Source: Helianthus annuus
Taxonomy: Eukaryota > Streptophyta > Magnoliopsida > Asterales > Asteraceae
Assembly: GCF_002127325.2 (NCBI RefSeq)
Contig: NC_035433.2
Span: 88,157,350 to 88,221,349, forward strand
DNA: 64,000 nt
Direction of reading: 5' to 3'
The notes beneath the pieces are model-generated. The model was not told where the DNA came from. It did not search any database and saw only the letters and a program-made list of their open reading frames with translations. A program made the translations under genes and the position numbers. Positions 24,101 to 35,862 of the stretch are shown piece by piece (the first letter of the stretch is position 1; each line of letters starts with the position of its first letter).

Positions 24101-24758
24101 GTAAGCCTAAACTCTTGCGGTCCGTATACAGCCCTTGCGGACCGTATGCTCAGATTGTTGCGGTCCGTAACCGACCTTTGCTGAAAACGCCCAGGTACCC
24201 TCCTTACGGACCGTAAGCCTAGTGTCTTGCGGTCCGTAACCGGTGGTCAGAGGACAAAAATTTGTAAACTTCCAAGTCTTGACCATGCGATCAAACAATT
24301 CCGAATCCAAGCCCTCTTTTCCAGTTGTGGGACCATCTGCTCAGCCATTGCATGCTTGAATGGTTCTTACATGTTCCCCATTTCAAATTTAATTCTTGTG
24401 GGACTTGCAAGGTGACGGATATTACTAGGAAATCTTGAATTCTTTATCAATTCCCAACTCTCATTAGTATAGGATTAAAATCAGAATTCATTGTAGTAAC
24501 ACTATTAATAATCCAACTTCCTTATAAAGGATGGAGTTTTATTTATTTAGAATCAACCGGTAAAAATATATAAGATGTTTATCAAAAATTTATGGATCTT
24601 GGGATTTATAAATTCGGGTCGTTCAGAGGTATTTTTATAACATGACGCCCTCTTAAAATCCTACCATGCATCTTTATATTTGACCCGGGTTTCTGACACA
24701 TTTGACCCACATGACACGTGTCTTTATTTCGTTGGACAGGAATTTTCGGGGTGTTACA
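21163..24758 (-). mobile_element. Solo LTR of Gypsy family A (AAGAA target duplication)
   Basis: The segment runs TGTCACACCCC ... GGGGTGTTACA, the reverse complement of the family A LTR, 3596 bp. AAGAA precedes it (21158-21162) and follows it (24759-24763), a perfect 5-bp target duplication, with no internal region. It arose by recombination between two LTRs. It keeps the palindrome cluster (24084-24245), the TATA box (about 23909) and the splice-donor consensus (23783-23788, minus strand). It is the most complete family A LTR here and shows the ancestral length of about 3.6 kb. Confidence 0.93.
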
Positions 24759-25937
24759 AAGAAAAAGGGGCATTTGTTTCTGATGATATGGAGACTTCTC
24801 CTATTATCAAAACAAATACAAACACTACAGGTGGGAATTCAGATGATCCTATTAAAGTAGCTGGTGAATTAAGTTATAAGGAATTGACGGTTAGAGTGTC
24901 TACCATTGAAACAAATGTTGCTTTAATGAAAGAATTGATTAAGCAGATGATAGAGCGTTTTAAAAGTCAACCAACCACACCGGAAATTGCCAATTAGCTT
25001 TGGAATTCTATGCAACCTATCCTTCAAGCTCAGAGGAATTTGGCTGAAAGTAACTGTAATTTCAGTTTGGAATTTATCAGAAATTTGGTTGATGCCAGGT
25101 ATACAGACACACAAGCAGACATTATGAACATTAAGGAACATCTGTTGAAACTTACTGGCTCCACCCCTACATCAATCTTTGAGAAAGATGCTGATGATGA
25201 TGATGATAATGATGCCAAAACGGGGAGAGAAAGATTCACTGAGAAAGTTGCCACCAGATTTAAAAGCTAATCCTACAGAAATTGTATCCCCTGCTCAACC
25301 TAAATCCAAACCTTCTCCAAAAAACCACCACAAAAGAAGGAGAAAATAGCTTCAACACCATCATCACCCATTCTGTCAATAGATGTTGATATAACGAAAG
25401 TATCAACAGATGTTTACCAAACAGCTGCTGAGACACCAGTTGTTTCAGCAGAAGTTTGTCAAACATCTACCATGATCATTTTCACTACACCAACCACAAT
25501 CCAACCACCTCCAACGTCACAAAGATTTCCCATACATTCATCTTCACTACCAAAACATTCTCCTTCACCAGAAATCATCTCCACACGTAAGAGAAAAACT
25601 CATATTGTGTTAGAAGATGATGAGGAGATTAAATCAGCAATCCCTGTATTATCTGCCACTATTCAAAACAGTCCATGCTCGTCATTCCACCCAGAGAACC
25701 TACTTCATCTCTTACAATTGCTACACTACCATCAGTCATTCCTCTGGAAGCTCAATATCCGCTGGAGTTAGTCATTGTTAAAGGTGAAATTGAATCATTC
25801 TTCACAATAGAGGATCCATCTAAAAGATCCTTCCCATCTCTTTATGGCTATAAGAAGCCTCAAAACTTAGATGAGTATCTGAAATTAAAAGTATCACAGG
25901 TTGAGGTTATAGCAAGAGAGAAAGCATAGGGATGGAT
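24759..25937 (+). pseudogene. Copia-associated accessory ORF, middle part (degenerate)
   Basis: The interrupted protein resumes with KEKGAFVSDDMETSP. It includes a predicted coiled-coil segment (SYKELTVRVSTIETNVALMK), a TAG stop at 24995-24997 in an otherwise continuous frame, NIKEHLLKLTGSTPTS and an Asp run (DADDDDDND) up to 25270. Frameshifts then lead to Ser/Pro/Thr-rich sequence and IEDPSKRSFPSLYGYKKPQN (about 25807-25866), ending at a TAG near 25927. The solo LTR of family B starts at 25938. Confidence 0.58.
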
Positions 25938-27042
25938 TGTGACACCTGTGCTCCGTAAACACACACAATGTAGGACACTATCTTTTATCAAAGAAACAAT
26001 GTGTTTTGACCTCAAAAATTTGTTTATTTTGGTTTTACAATTTCACATTTTGATTCAAGTTCATTTTCAAGCCTTAAATCGCTTTCTAGAAAGTTAAACG
26101 CAAACTGATGCGAAAACGTAATCAGTTTAATGCGGCAAACACTCCGGAATAGTGAAATAGGCTTAACATACCTTAAATAACTTTCAGATAACTTAGAAAT
26201 AAGTTTTGAAAGCTTTGGTGTGTCAAAAACAAGTTTATTCACACTCAGGGACTATTTGCGTCAAATTGCGAAAGTCTGCTGATTCACATAGTATTACACA
26301 TTCCGGAACTTGATCATAAGTTAAATATGCCCTAAATACCCTTCACATGGCTTAGAAATAGGCTTTGAGGTGTTTGGTGCGCAAAAATAAACTTTCTTGA
26401 TCAATAGGGACTAAAAGCGTCAAAAAGTGAATAAGTTTGCATTTTCGCGCATATTTTACGTTCTGAATACATCCGGACATCCAAAAATTTATGTAATCAT
26501 TAAAATATTTTATTTTAGTGATTGGCATGATAAAATGTCATTCGTCGCGTAATTTGGATCGTTTTTCGCAACCGTTCGTGTTTCGTCGTAATTAACCGAA
26601 CAACGCGACCGTACGACCAAACGAACCGACATCCAAGTTGTTTTTGAGCTTATTTTAAGTTCCCTATACTTTAACTGCATTTTAAAGCTTTGAAATGGGG
26701 TTAACGGGGCTTAAACGCATCAAAAAAGGCCTTAAACATGTACATGGACCATTTCTGCCATTTTGGCCAAACTTCTGGGAACTGGCACATGGTGGCGCTT
26801 CGCCACCACCACATGGCTCTACCGTGGTGCGACGCCATGGCCTCATCTGGGTAGAAACTCAATTTTCAGCCATGGCAGGTTATTTTCAGCACTTAACTTG
26901 AAGTTAAGGGGCTATTTTGTAACATTTGCAATACCATTTGATGGTTTGGGGCACCCCTAGTTTTCCAAAACCTTGTGCCCACTTGGACGGTCCAAATTGA
27001 AGCTCGTTTTACCATGAACGATCCTAACGGTCTTGGCTTTCC

Positions 27043-27050
27043 TATATAAA
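27043..27050 (+). promoter_or_regulatory. LTR TATA box (family B)
   Basis: TATATAAACCCCACCC is a strong plant-type TATA context, placed about 1.1 kb into the solo LTR. Because solo LTRs keep the promoter, it could in principle transcribe rightward into the following ORF remnant at 29104. This is inference only. Confidence 0.5.
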
Positions 27051-27399
27051 CCCCACCCATTCATTGTTGCAACCCACATTTGATCAGATTTTCCCTAAGT
27101 TGAAGGATAAAACCTTCATACCTGGGAATTATTAGATCAAAACCTCCATTCTTGGACCTCTTGAATCGCTTCAACTCTTGAACCCTTGGTCTTTTGAAGC
27201 TTTGTTATACCTTTTGTACCGGGACTATACGCAACCTCAGGCGAGTACATAGTCCCCTCTTTTACTGTTTTCAAATGTTTTGGGGTGATTCATATGTGTA
27301 ATCGATCTGTTTTCAAACTGTATGGCATATATGTGTTCACTAAGTGCTTTTATGTGTTTATTTCCGATTATGCAAACTCAATGTTTTATCCTTAAGTGA

Positions 27400-28400
27400 T
27401 CTACCTATCTTCATAGATTGATTCTTGTAGGATATTTAAAGTACTAAAATTGGAGCCCTTGATTGGATTCATTATGTACTTTAATGCATGTTAGATTAGA
27501 TAATGTGATAAAACCCAAATCCTTATAGCATCTATCTATCTTCATAGATTGATTCTTGTAGGATGTTTAAAGTACTAATATTAGAGCCCTTGATTGGATT
27601 CATTATGTACTTTAATGCATGTTAGATTAGACAATGTGATAGAACCCAAATCCTTATAGCATCTATCTATCTTCATAGATTGATTCTTGTAGGTTATTTA
27701 AAGTACTAATATTGAAGTCCTTGATTGGATTCATTGTGTGCTTTAATACGTGTTTACAAAGTTGGTACAAGTTGACAATTTATGTGTTATGTGGTAGTTG
27801 TGATTTAGATAACGAAACTAGATAATACAATAAGCACATGGTGGATACGCCGTTGGTACTTCCTATATATAAGTGTGCTTATTGTATTACCTTTCGTGGC
27901 GTTATCCCGAATCACCATTAGGATTTAGGATTGTTTTGATTCAATGATTAAATGTGATAGAACCCAAATCCTTATAGCATCTATCTATCTTCATAGATTG
28001 ATTCTTGTAGGATATTTAAAGTACTAATATTGGAGCCCTTGATTGGATTCATTATGTACTTTAATGCATGTTAGACTAGATAATGTGATAAAAGCCAAAT
28101 CCTTATAGCATCTATCTATCTTCATAGATTGATTCTTGTAGGATGTTTAAAGTACTAATATTAGAGCCCTTGATTGGATTCATTATGTACTTTAATGTAT
28201 GTTAGATTAGACAATGTGACAGAACCCAAATCCTTATAGCATCTATCTATCTTCATAGATTGATTCTTGTAGGATATTTAAAGTACTAATATTGAAGTCC
28301 TTGATTGGATTCATTGTGTGCTTTAATACATGTTTACAAAGTTGGTACAAGTTGACAATTTATGTGTTATGTGGTAGTTGTGATTTAGATAACGAAACGG
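27400..28400 (+). repeat. Higher-order tandem repeat: 131-bp units in two 580-bp blocks
   Basis: The phrase TCATAGATTGATTCTTGTAG starts at 27411, 27542, 27673 and again at 27991, 28122, 28253 (with one variant base in the third unit). Within each block the period is 131 bp; between blocks every unit is offset by exactly 580 bp. Each block ends with the same non-repeated tail (GTGGTAGTTGTGATTTAGAT, then ATGGTGGATACGCCG). So a three-unit array was duplicated together with its flank inside the LTR. Confidence 0.9.
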
Positions 28401-29103
28401 GTATAATAAAATAAGAACATGGTGGATACGCCGCTGGTACTTCCTATATATAAGTGCTCTTATTTTATTATTCTTGTAGTGTTATCTGGATCACTTTAGG
28501 ATTTTGTGTACAATTGTTTCAATGTTTGGTTATCATAATCTTTGTAGAATCTCCCATATTTTTATATGTTAATTCCTAGAAAGATATCTGCAGTATTATC
28601 ATAACTCATTGATTTGATTTATATAATACTTCTATAAGTTTTGATTTATTTCAAAACAGTTATTATTAATCCTTGATTGGATTCCTAATAACACATTGTC
28701 AAGTTTTTACAATGGTTTAACCAAGATTTCAATATAAGGCATAAAATGACTTAGTAAATATCATATTGCCATATACAAACCTATTTTATCACGAGTTTTC
28801 ACAATTAAGATCAATACCAAATGTTTTGCCATTTATTTGGCTAATAAAACCTATGTATTCGCCGGCATTTTTATGCTGACTGTTTTCGCATATGTTTCAG
28901 GTTTTCGACTATTCAAGCATGCAACGCATAGGACTGCATATGGGCCTTAGACTTCTAAAAAGAACAATTACATGTATTCTTTGTTTGTAAAACAATGTTA
29001 ATGATATTAAAACAATTTAGTACCAGTAGTTGTGAGCAATTTGTAACGTGACTCCCCGATATTTCCGCCGCATGTTGTTATATTACGCGATTGGGGTGTT
29101 ACA

Positions 29104-29969
29104 TGGATAACAGGGAATACCAGAGGTTTTTATCATTTCAGCTTAGCAAAGTCATAAAACTTGAAGACTATGCTAGGGACGTGAGTAAATCCATGTCTAA
29201 GAGGCCAGTAATTCCTGAACTTCATATGAAACTAAGGGATGCTTATGTTGCACACATTATGAAGTACAAACCATATAAGGCAACTGAAGATCAATTCAAA
29301 AACTGGTCAGCAGATGCTCTTAGAGAAGAGATCGATAGAATCACAAAAATGCACAATGATCCTCTGGTAAAGCCAGCTCCACCTAATTGGAAGAAAGTCA
29401 AAACAGTGGATTCAGATGAGGCATTGAAGTTTAAAAGAATGAGAGCAGAGCTTGTGGCTGTTGGTTATGGTCCAGCTAGATCCATTGCCAGACGGTCTAA
29501 ACTGAAGATAGTTGAGACCTACAAAAAGTTGGAAGAACTTAGAGCTGAAGATTCAAATGTTCTTCAAAACCCAGTTTATCCTACAACTGCTGCTCTGTCT
29601 CTAAAAATCGATACTCCCAAAAATCTTCTCTCATCATCTGATTTGTCTGAACCAATTGCAAATTTAGTTAGCATACCACAATCACCAAACTCATCTTCAA
29701 TAATTCTTTGCCCAAGAAAATCAACTGGTCCAAAAATAGTAAAGTGGAAGTCATGCTCAAAAACCCAAGTATTGACTTTGATCAGATCAGATCGTAGTGT
29801 TGAAGAGATTAAAATGGATAGTGCATATAATCTGAATGCATACGATCTCCAAGATTTGTTGGACCTTCAACTTGAAAGGGATGATGAAGAAGACATGTTC
29901 TCCCTGGACTTTGAACTACAATTCAAAGGACAAATCAGGGAGATGTTGATGAGAAATAAAAATCAGTAA
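29104..29969 (+). pseudogene. Copia-associated accessory ORF, last part
   Basis: After the family B solo LTR the reading frame continues from MDNREYQRFLSFQLSKVIKL for about 285 residues to a TAA at 29967-29969. It contains MHNDPLVKPAPPNWKKVK, a basic stretch (ARRSKLKIVETYKKLEEL) and an acidic tail (LERDDEEDMFSLD). This segment is the best preserved of the three and has no internal stop. I see no known catalytic motif. It is followed within about 40 bp by a Copia-style polypurine/LTR boundary, which supports its being the last ORF of a Copia element. Confidence 0.6.
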
Positions 29970-30000
29970 TAAAGAAGGGTTTTCGTATCATCTGTTGTAT

Positions 30001-30350
30001 AGGGAGATTGTTGGATCAGCAGCTGTTACATTGTCTCCAGTAGCATATTTAACCAGATCACAACATGTAGCAAAGGACATGTTGCTGCGTAACAAATTCT
30101 TGACTGAGGTTTGATGTGTGTTGTTTAGGCAGGTGATCATATGTTCTTAGTTAATGTTTGTTAAAACTTAAGTTGTATTCGAATTTTATTAAGTTTGTTA
30201 GACATCTTTTATATGTACTTATGTTTATAACAGTTTACATTGTCAATGGGTGGATACTCTCTTTTTTGAATAAGAGAATGGAAATAATCATATGTAAGTG
30301 ATGAATTTTATTAAGTTTGTTAGACATCTTTTATATGTACTTATAATTGT
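30001..30350 (+). repeat. Likely polypurine tract and start of a Copia 3' LTR
   Basis: AGGGAGATTGTTGG (30001-30014) is the usual Copia junction: a purine tract followed by an LTR starting TGTTGG at 30009. The LTR end is not identified. Within it a 43-bp phrase beginning GAATTTTATTAAGTTTG is present twice, at 30181 and 30303 (offset 122 bp). The matching 5' LTR and the pol genes are not in the window, probably lost to the left. Confidence 0.5.
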
Positions 30351-30439
30351 CTTTTAGTTATAATAGATAACACGTTTTGGTACAATATCTATACACGTAT
30401 CTATATGTTCTATCAATATGTGTTATGCATGGTTTTCTA

Positions 30440-30477
30440 AGAAACGACCCGTGTTTGCACACGGGTCTTACCGCTAG
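30440..30477 (+). mobile_element. Helitron-like 3' terminus
   Basis: A perfect 9-bp hairpin (GACCCGTGT, loop TTGC, ACACGGGTC; 30446-30467) is followed 10 nt later by CTAG (30474-30477) and then T. A short GC-rich hairpin just before CTRR, with insertion between A and T, is the Helitron 3' signature. The 5' end (TC) was not located, so the length is unknown. Confidence 0.55.
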
Positions 30478-30537
30478 TTAACTATAATAAAACAAAACCA
30501 ACTTGTGCCACATGGCATTAACTTAAGACTATTATTG

Positions 30538-33500
30538 TGTAACACCTCGTAAAATCACGTCCAATGATGTATTGACACGTGTAATAAACCCTAATAAAGT
30601 CCAATGTTGAATTTAAGGGACTAATTTTTCGAAAAATCGAAAACTTTGATAATAAAAGGACTGGAAGTGTTAGCATACCTAAAATAAGTTTCCAAATAAC
30701 CTCTCACGATGTTTATATTCACAAATGTGCCACTTGATGAATAAGTGTAGTCGTTTGCGTAATTAATTGAAAGTTTGCGCAATAAAGGGGTTAAAAGCGT
30801 CAACATGTTAATTCTTACCTCTGAGTGACCTTCTAACAAACCGGGAGCTTAATAATATTTAATTATACTCTCGGGAATGCCAAATAATGGCCATCTAAGG
30901 TTTTTATGCCTATAAGTAAAATTACGCACAACTTTGCAAGTTAGAGGGGCTAAAAGTGTCAATATGTTTAATTATACCTCTGAATGACCTTTTAGAGAAT
31001 CCGAAGCATCGTGATGTTTAATAATACTTTCAAGAATGTCTAATATGGATTAGATGAGGCTTCAATGCTATTAAATGATGAGATGCGCAAGTTTGCGCAA
31101 TAAAGGGACCTAAAGCGTCAACTTTTGAATCTATGCCTTTCGGTGACCATCTAAGTGAACGAGAGCGTATTAATATTTAAGTATATGCTTGGGAAGGATA
31201 AATATGGGTCATGAAGGCTTGAATAACATTAAAAGGCATTTCGCGCTACTTTGCGCAAGTTAAGGACTATTTGCGTCAAACTGTAAAAGTATGTCGATTT
31301 GTATGGTAACGGACCTTCCGGAAAGTGTCCATGAGTTAAACATGCCCTAATTATCATTTCTATAGCTTATATATAGGCTTAGAGGTGTTTGGTGCGCAAA
31401 AATAAACTTTAAGGTCATGCAGGGACTAAAAGTGTCAAAAAGTGCACAAGTTTGCATTTTCGCGCATATCTCACAATCTGAATATCTCCGGACACCCAAA
31501 AATTTATGTAAGCACTAAAATATTTTATTTTAGTGATCGTCTTGATAAAATTCCACTCGTCGCGTGGTTTGGACCGTTTTTAGCATCCGTCCGTGTTTCG
31601 TCGTAATTCGACGCATAACGTGACCGTACGACCAAACGAACCGACATTCGACATGTTTTTGAACATGTTTCAGGTCCCCTATATTTAAACATCATAGTGG
31701 AACCTTAAAATAAGGTTAACGGGCCTTAAACGTGCTTAAAATAACTTTAAAGGCTCACAGGGACCATTTCTGTCATGTTATAAAGCTGTTTTGCTGATAT
31801 AGTCATCCAGGCGGCCCGCATGACTTACCTGGGTTCTCTAAGCGGGCCGCATGAGAAGATCAGATGTGCAAATAGCTGGTAACAGCCTGTATCTTGCTGT
31901 TTTCATGAACAATCTGATTTCTAATACCACCAAATCGATACTAGGGGCTTGCCCACAGAATTATCAGGCCTCTTGACACCTGTTTTGATCAGATTACCCC
32001 TCCCGACAAGTGTCATGATCCTACGGAGACCTGAAAACTATATAAAGGAAGTAAGTTTATTTGATACTTCACTTACATTCACAATTCTGAAGCTCTCTGA
32101 TCAAACTCAGGCTTTCTAATGATCCATAATCGTAATTAGGACTCTTGTAAGTATTCCTAACCCTCTCTAATTCGTTCTAGCTTAGTTATTTAATCAAAAG
32201 TCAAACCATCATGATTTAAGTTTGACTTTGAGATTAAACAAAAAAATTTGCTCTGTCATTTCTCAAATTGAAAGTACCTACAAGTAGGTATTTATGTGGG
32301 TAACAAACCCTTAAAAGGGTATTTTCAGATTCTCACTCTATCAATGCTAATTGTCGAGTCAAAACATACTTTAAAAAGTCAACAGAATGATTAATTGTAA
32401 GTTTAAGCATAATTAGCAATATAGGGTACATGCAACCTGTTTGATCATTAAAATAACATGGTAATTAATGTAAGAACATGTCTCAACATGTTCAACTCGA
32501 CAATTTTCAGTTTAAACCCGGATCGGACCCGAAAGTCGCATATTTTGACTTTTGCTTTGACTATCAGTTCTGATCCGTTTATGCATGTTTGAGATCTGCC
32601 TTAGAGCTTATCTTGGACCAAGTTCCATATAAGTAAAACTCTCTGAGATTTTACGACTTGGTTAAATGCTTGTCCGATTCATATGCATGTTTCCGACTTA
32701 TGCTTAAACGTTGACCATTATGCCCTTTTGACAATAAAACGTGATTTCTGAAAAAGTGAAAGAGTAGAAACATTTGTTACTAATTTATAAACTTGCACCT
32801 TAAATTTGATATCAGTCTGAGGTCTAGATTAAGAGTTATGCTCATTATCGTAATTTGAAAGCTTTATGTTAAGTAAACGGCGTAATTAGCGTATAACCTA
32901 TTTAAACCCACTTTTTGATATCAAACTTTTTACCCACTGATGTTATATAATATTTTGGGATTTCTAAAGATTTTTATTTAATTTTTGGCTGAGCATAACA
33001 TAGGTCTCTAAGTTTAATCCGGTTAATACCAATTTTGCCCTTTTCGGCCATAAAATGAGTTCTACAAGTCCTTTTGACCCCAAACCTTTTTCTACTGATT
33101 TTATTTGTTAAATAAAATATTTTGAGCCTTCTGGAGTTATAAAAATCTCAGCTTTCTTTTAAAAACCCGGAAATGGCTCCAAATCGCCTTTTTAAGCGTT
33201 TTTAACGCGTAGAATGTACTATAACCATATTATACATATAAGGTTGATACCTACTGATGTTTTTAGTATATTTTTATATTATAACAGTAAGCACAAGTTT
33301 TTGAACTCAGGTTTCCAGTTTTGACCTTTTAAGCCCTTGTGAAATTACCAAAATACCCCTAAGGTGCATAGTTTGGTTTTAAATGATAAGTTTCACATAT
33401 GGGTCATACCCTACTGTTATAACATGTTAAATTAAGTGTATTTGCTGTATAAATCAGACCTGTAACTCAGATTACAAATTTAACTCTTTTATAATCTTTT

Positions 33501-34140
33501 AAATGACCAAAATGCCCTTATGAGGCGTAAATTGAGTTTAAATTCGTATGGGGCATAATAGAAGATATCTTACTGATAGTATAACATATTTAAGGCATAT
33601 TATCTCAGGAAACTTGCATATGACTCTTATGGTTACCCGTAACGCTCTTTTCGCGTTCGGTTCGGTTTATGTAACTAGTTTGCATAAATTGACCGAAACG
33701 GGTCAAACCTTATCATTTTTATCTCAAAATCCAGAATGTGTTTAGTATACCCATATTATACAAGTCTTCAAACTTGTCGGGTCTAAATCACATTCTATCC
33801 GGTCTTCGCTTAATCGTGCGTTTGAACCGTATCGTCCTTAAAGTTAACCGGTCTAAGCTTAGGCTTAATTAAAGACCCGTTAGGAATCTAATAGGTTATT
33901 AAAAACCTTCGTTCCAGATTTAGGAGCCCAGTAAAAGCTATCTGTACTTGCTTGGTGGTATACGGCTGGGATTGAATTTATATTTAGCTCAGGTAAATAC
34001 TTTTAACTTATTTTCCCTATACGGGCTTGGGTTACGGTATATAGAATACCGCTTGATCGAGCATCAAATCTTACATCCTTGGGTGGTTAATTGAATAGTT
34101 TGATCGGCTCGTTTAAACAGTCTTGTCCTTCAGTTTATCG
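30538..34140 (+). mobile_element. Truncated chimeric Gypsy LTR (family E: B-like left, A-like right)
   Basis: It starts TGTAACACCTCG at 30538. The first ~1.25 kb resembles family B (GTGTTTGGTGCGCAAAAATAAA, ATGTAA(G/T)CA(C/T)TAAAATATTT, GGACCATTTCTG). From about 32000 it resembles family A (TATA region, AGGACTCTTGTAAGT, through GCTTGGG(T)TACGGTATA near 34024). A TATA box is at 32039 and a GTAAGT donor at 32147. The copy stops near 34140 where a hAT transposase fragment begins, so the 3' end and any target duplication are missing. Confidence 0.72.
30765..31290 (+). repeat. Degenerate ~160-bp tandem repeats in LTR E
   Basis: A block like TTTGCGCAATAAAGGG(G/A)..TAAAAGCGTCAA recurs near 30774, 30935, 31094 and 31251. 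Each is followed by a 'CCTCTGAGTGACC(T/A)TCTAA' phrase. The copies are strongly diverged. Related phrases occur in the family B LTR (26250-26420). Confidence 0.55.
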
Positions 34141-34365
34141 GGTAGTGAAACTAGCTTTGCTTTTACCGGTCGCAACCGCAACCGCTGAAAGATGTTTTTC
34201 GAAATTGAAGCTTGTCAAGACAGATTTACGCAATCGAATGCGCCGGAATTTTTGAGCAATGCTATGGTTTGTGCGGTCAAAAAGGATTTTTTACATGAAG
34301 TAAAAGACGACGATGTAATGGAACGATTTCAAGCTATGAAAAAAAGAAGAGGACAAATCTATTAG
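34141..34365 (+). pseudogene. C-terminal fragment of a hAT transposase
   Basis: The plus strand encodes LALLLPVATATAERCFSKLK and VKTDLRNRM, the typical hAT C-terminal dimerisation block. After a 1-nt frameshift near 34245 it reads AVKKDFLHEVKDDDVMERF to a TAG at 34363-34365. The zinc-finger and catalytic parts are absent. It directly adjoins the truncated LTR E. Downstream, GGTATTTG...GGGATACCCCTGAGT and GTTCTAGTTCCGCCACT look like hAT 3' sequence. Confidence 0.8.
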
Positions 34366-34916
34366 GTATTTGTTTTACTTTATTTATTTATTATCGTTTT
34401 TTAATATTGTATGATTGCATGGTGAAAAAAAATTGGGATACCCCTGAGTTAATGTTCTAGTTCCGCCACTAATGGGGCGTGAAGAGGGGATGACAAAGCC
34501 TCTCCAGGCCCCAAACACCACCCCACCCTCCACGCCCCAAAAGTATTGCCCCTCTTGATGGCAAGATCTCTATAGGTGTTGCCCCTTTCACCAACTTGAT
34601 TTTTGAAGCTTTGCCTTTGCCCTTCACCACTCCTTCATTTTTTGATGTGGAGGGCAAAGTCCACATGGTCTATGTGACACCTACATGGTAAGGTGGAGGC
34701 TTTGCCATAAGATTTGGACTTCGAAATTTCAGGAATTTAGATGTATCTTGACCATTGGATGAGTGCGTTTGATGGTTGAGATCATCTTGGTGGCATTTTG
34801 GTAATATATGTGTCTTAAAAACAGACTAATTTAATTATTTTGGGGTAGATGTGTCATTAAACTTGTTTTAAATAAAGAAATAACTATCATACCACAACTT
34901 TCCACCTTTCTCACGA

Positions 34917-34920
<4 letters not shown>
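34366..34920. other. Probable remains of a hAT 3' end and unclassified DNA
   Basis: The sequence 34430-34475 resembles hAT termini. Beyond it lies GC-richer sequence with an inverted pair (ACAAAGCCTCTCC near 34492 and GGAGGCTTTGCC near 34695), possibly a small MITE. No ORF is convincing. Confidence 0.35.

Positions 34921-34959
<39 letters not shown>
34921..34959. repeat. (CT)n microsatellite
   Basis: About 20 uninterrupted CT units, seen directly in the sequence. Confidence 0.95.
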
Positions 34960-34962
<3 letters not shown>

Positions 34963-35862
34963 CTTCTCTACTCTGAAACTACTGTGTTCTACGTGTGTTA
35001 CTAACTGCTAAAACACAACGTCAAGACACCGGTGTGTTTTATACTTTTATGTGTTATTTAACTTATTTAAGAAGACGCTGGTGTGTTTTATATGTGTTAC
35101 TAACAACTAAAACACAGCGTGAAGATTTTTTCATGATTAAATTCCATGCTTATTGTAACAGACTCATATGCGAAATAAAACACAACGTATAGTATTATTT
35201 TTTTTTTCAAAAAATAACTGATAAAACACAACGTCAAGAATTTCTTCATATTTAATCCAAAACCATGACTACTACAACAGAAAGAATTTATTCATGATTA
35301 ATCTCATTCCACTCATAATGAAATAGAACACAACACTTAGTATTCAATTTTTTTTTTCAAAAACTAACAGATAAAACACAGCGTCAATCTTCATGTTTAA
35401 TCCAAAACGAATGAACTGTGAATGTAAAATGGTGATCATCCAAATATAAAAGATAACTGTCATATTTTGAATTCAAAGATGGTATTCACTTTCCACAAAA
35501 AATCTTATTTTTAGTTTAGGAGAAAAAATCTTCCAAAATTAAAATAATTAAGCAATTGCAATTATGTCCTTTTGTATAAAATAACTAAATACCATATGTT
35601 AAACGAAGAATATTTCTTACACTTTGTAGAAAAAATTGACTTTATAACAAACTCCTACCCTATAACAAATATATTTAATCGAACATTAATAGATCCTAAT
35701 TACCTAAAATGATTTGAAGTGACTAAAATTGCTAACCTTGGTTACGTGGGGTATAACTATAACTAGAGTCTCGATTAGGAAAAACTCACATGTAGTGTTA
35801 TAAATTAAAACTAAAAACAATTGGTATATTGACTATAATGTTTCACTTATTTTGTTCTTATC
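34960..35862. repeat. Region with AAAACACA(A/G)CGT motifs and a 148-bp duplication
   Basis: The phrase AAAACACAACGT or a variant recurs near 35012, 35112, 35178, 35224, 35327 and 35374. One longer duplication is clear: sequence from 35180 (ACACAACGTATAGTATT, T-run, TCAAAAA) repeats at 35328, an offset of 148 bp, with a shared TTCAT(G/A)TTTAATCCAAAAC end. The rest, 35420-35862, is AT-rich with nothing recognised. Confidence 0.6.

Larger units (their letters stand above)
25938..29103 (+). mobile_element. Solo LTR of Gypsy family B (TGGAT target duplication)
   Basis: It starts TGTGACACCTGTG and ends TTGGGGTGTTACA (3166 bp). TGGAT lies on both sides (25933-25937 and 29104-29108). Its 3' end resembles that of family C (CCCCGAT.TTTCCGCC ... 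GGGGTGT), which sets the plus orientation. A TATA box (TATATAAA) is at 27043-27050 with a GGTGGCGCTTCGCCACC hairpin about 240 bp upstream. It contains the higher-order tandem repeat at 27400-28400. It contains no internal retrotransposon genes. Confidence 0.92.

Noticed and set aside
29091..29103. Upstream start of the last accessory-ORF segment at 29091
   Set aside because: These codons lie in the family B solo LTR; the gene sequence resumes at the TGGAT duplication at 29104.
8410..33745. Repeated small ORF (FGSAYVTSL...SQNPEC) in the LTRs at 8410-8649, 22112-22390 (minus) and 33548-33745
   Set aside because: It is present because the LTRs are homologous. The frame is short, broken differently in each copy and in non-coding LTR sequence.
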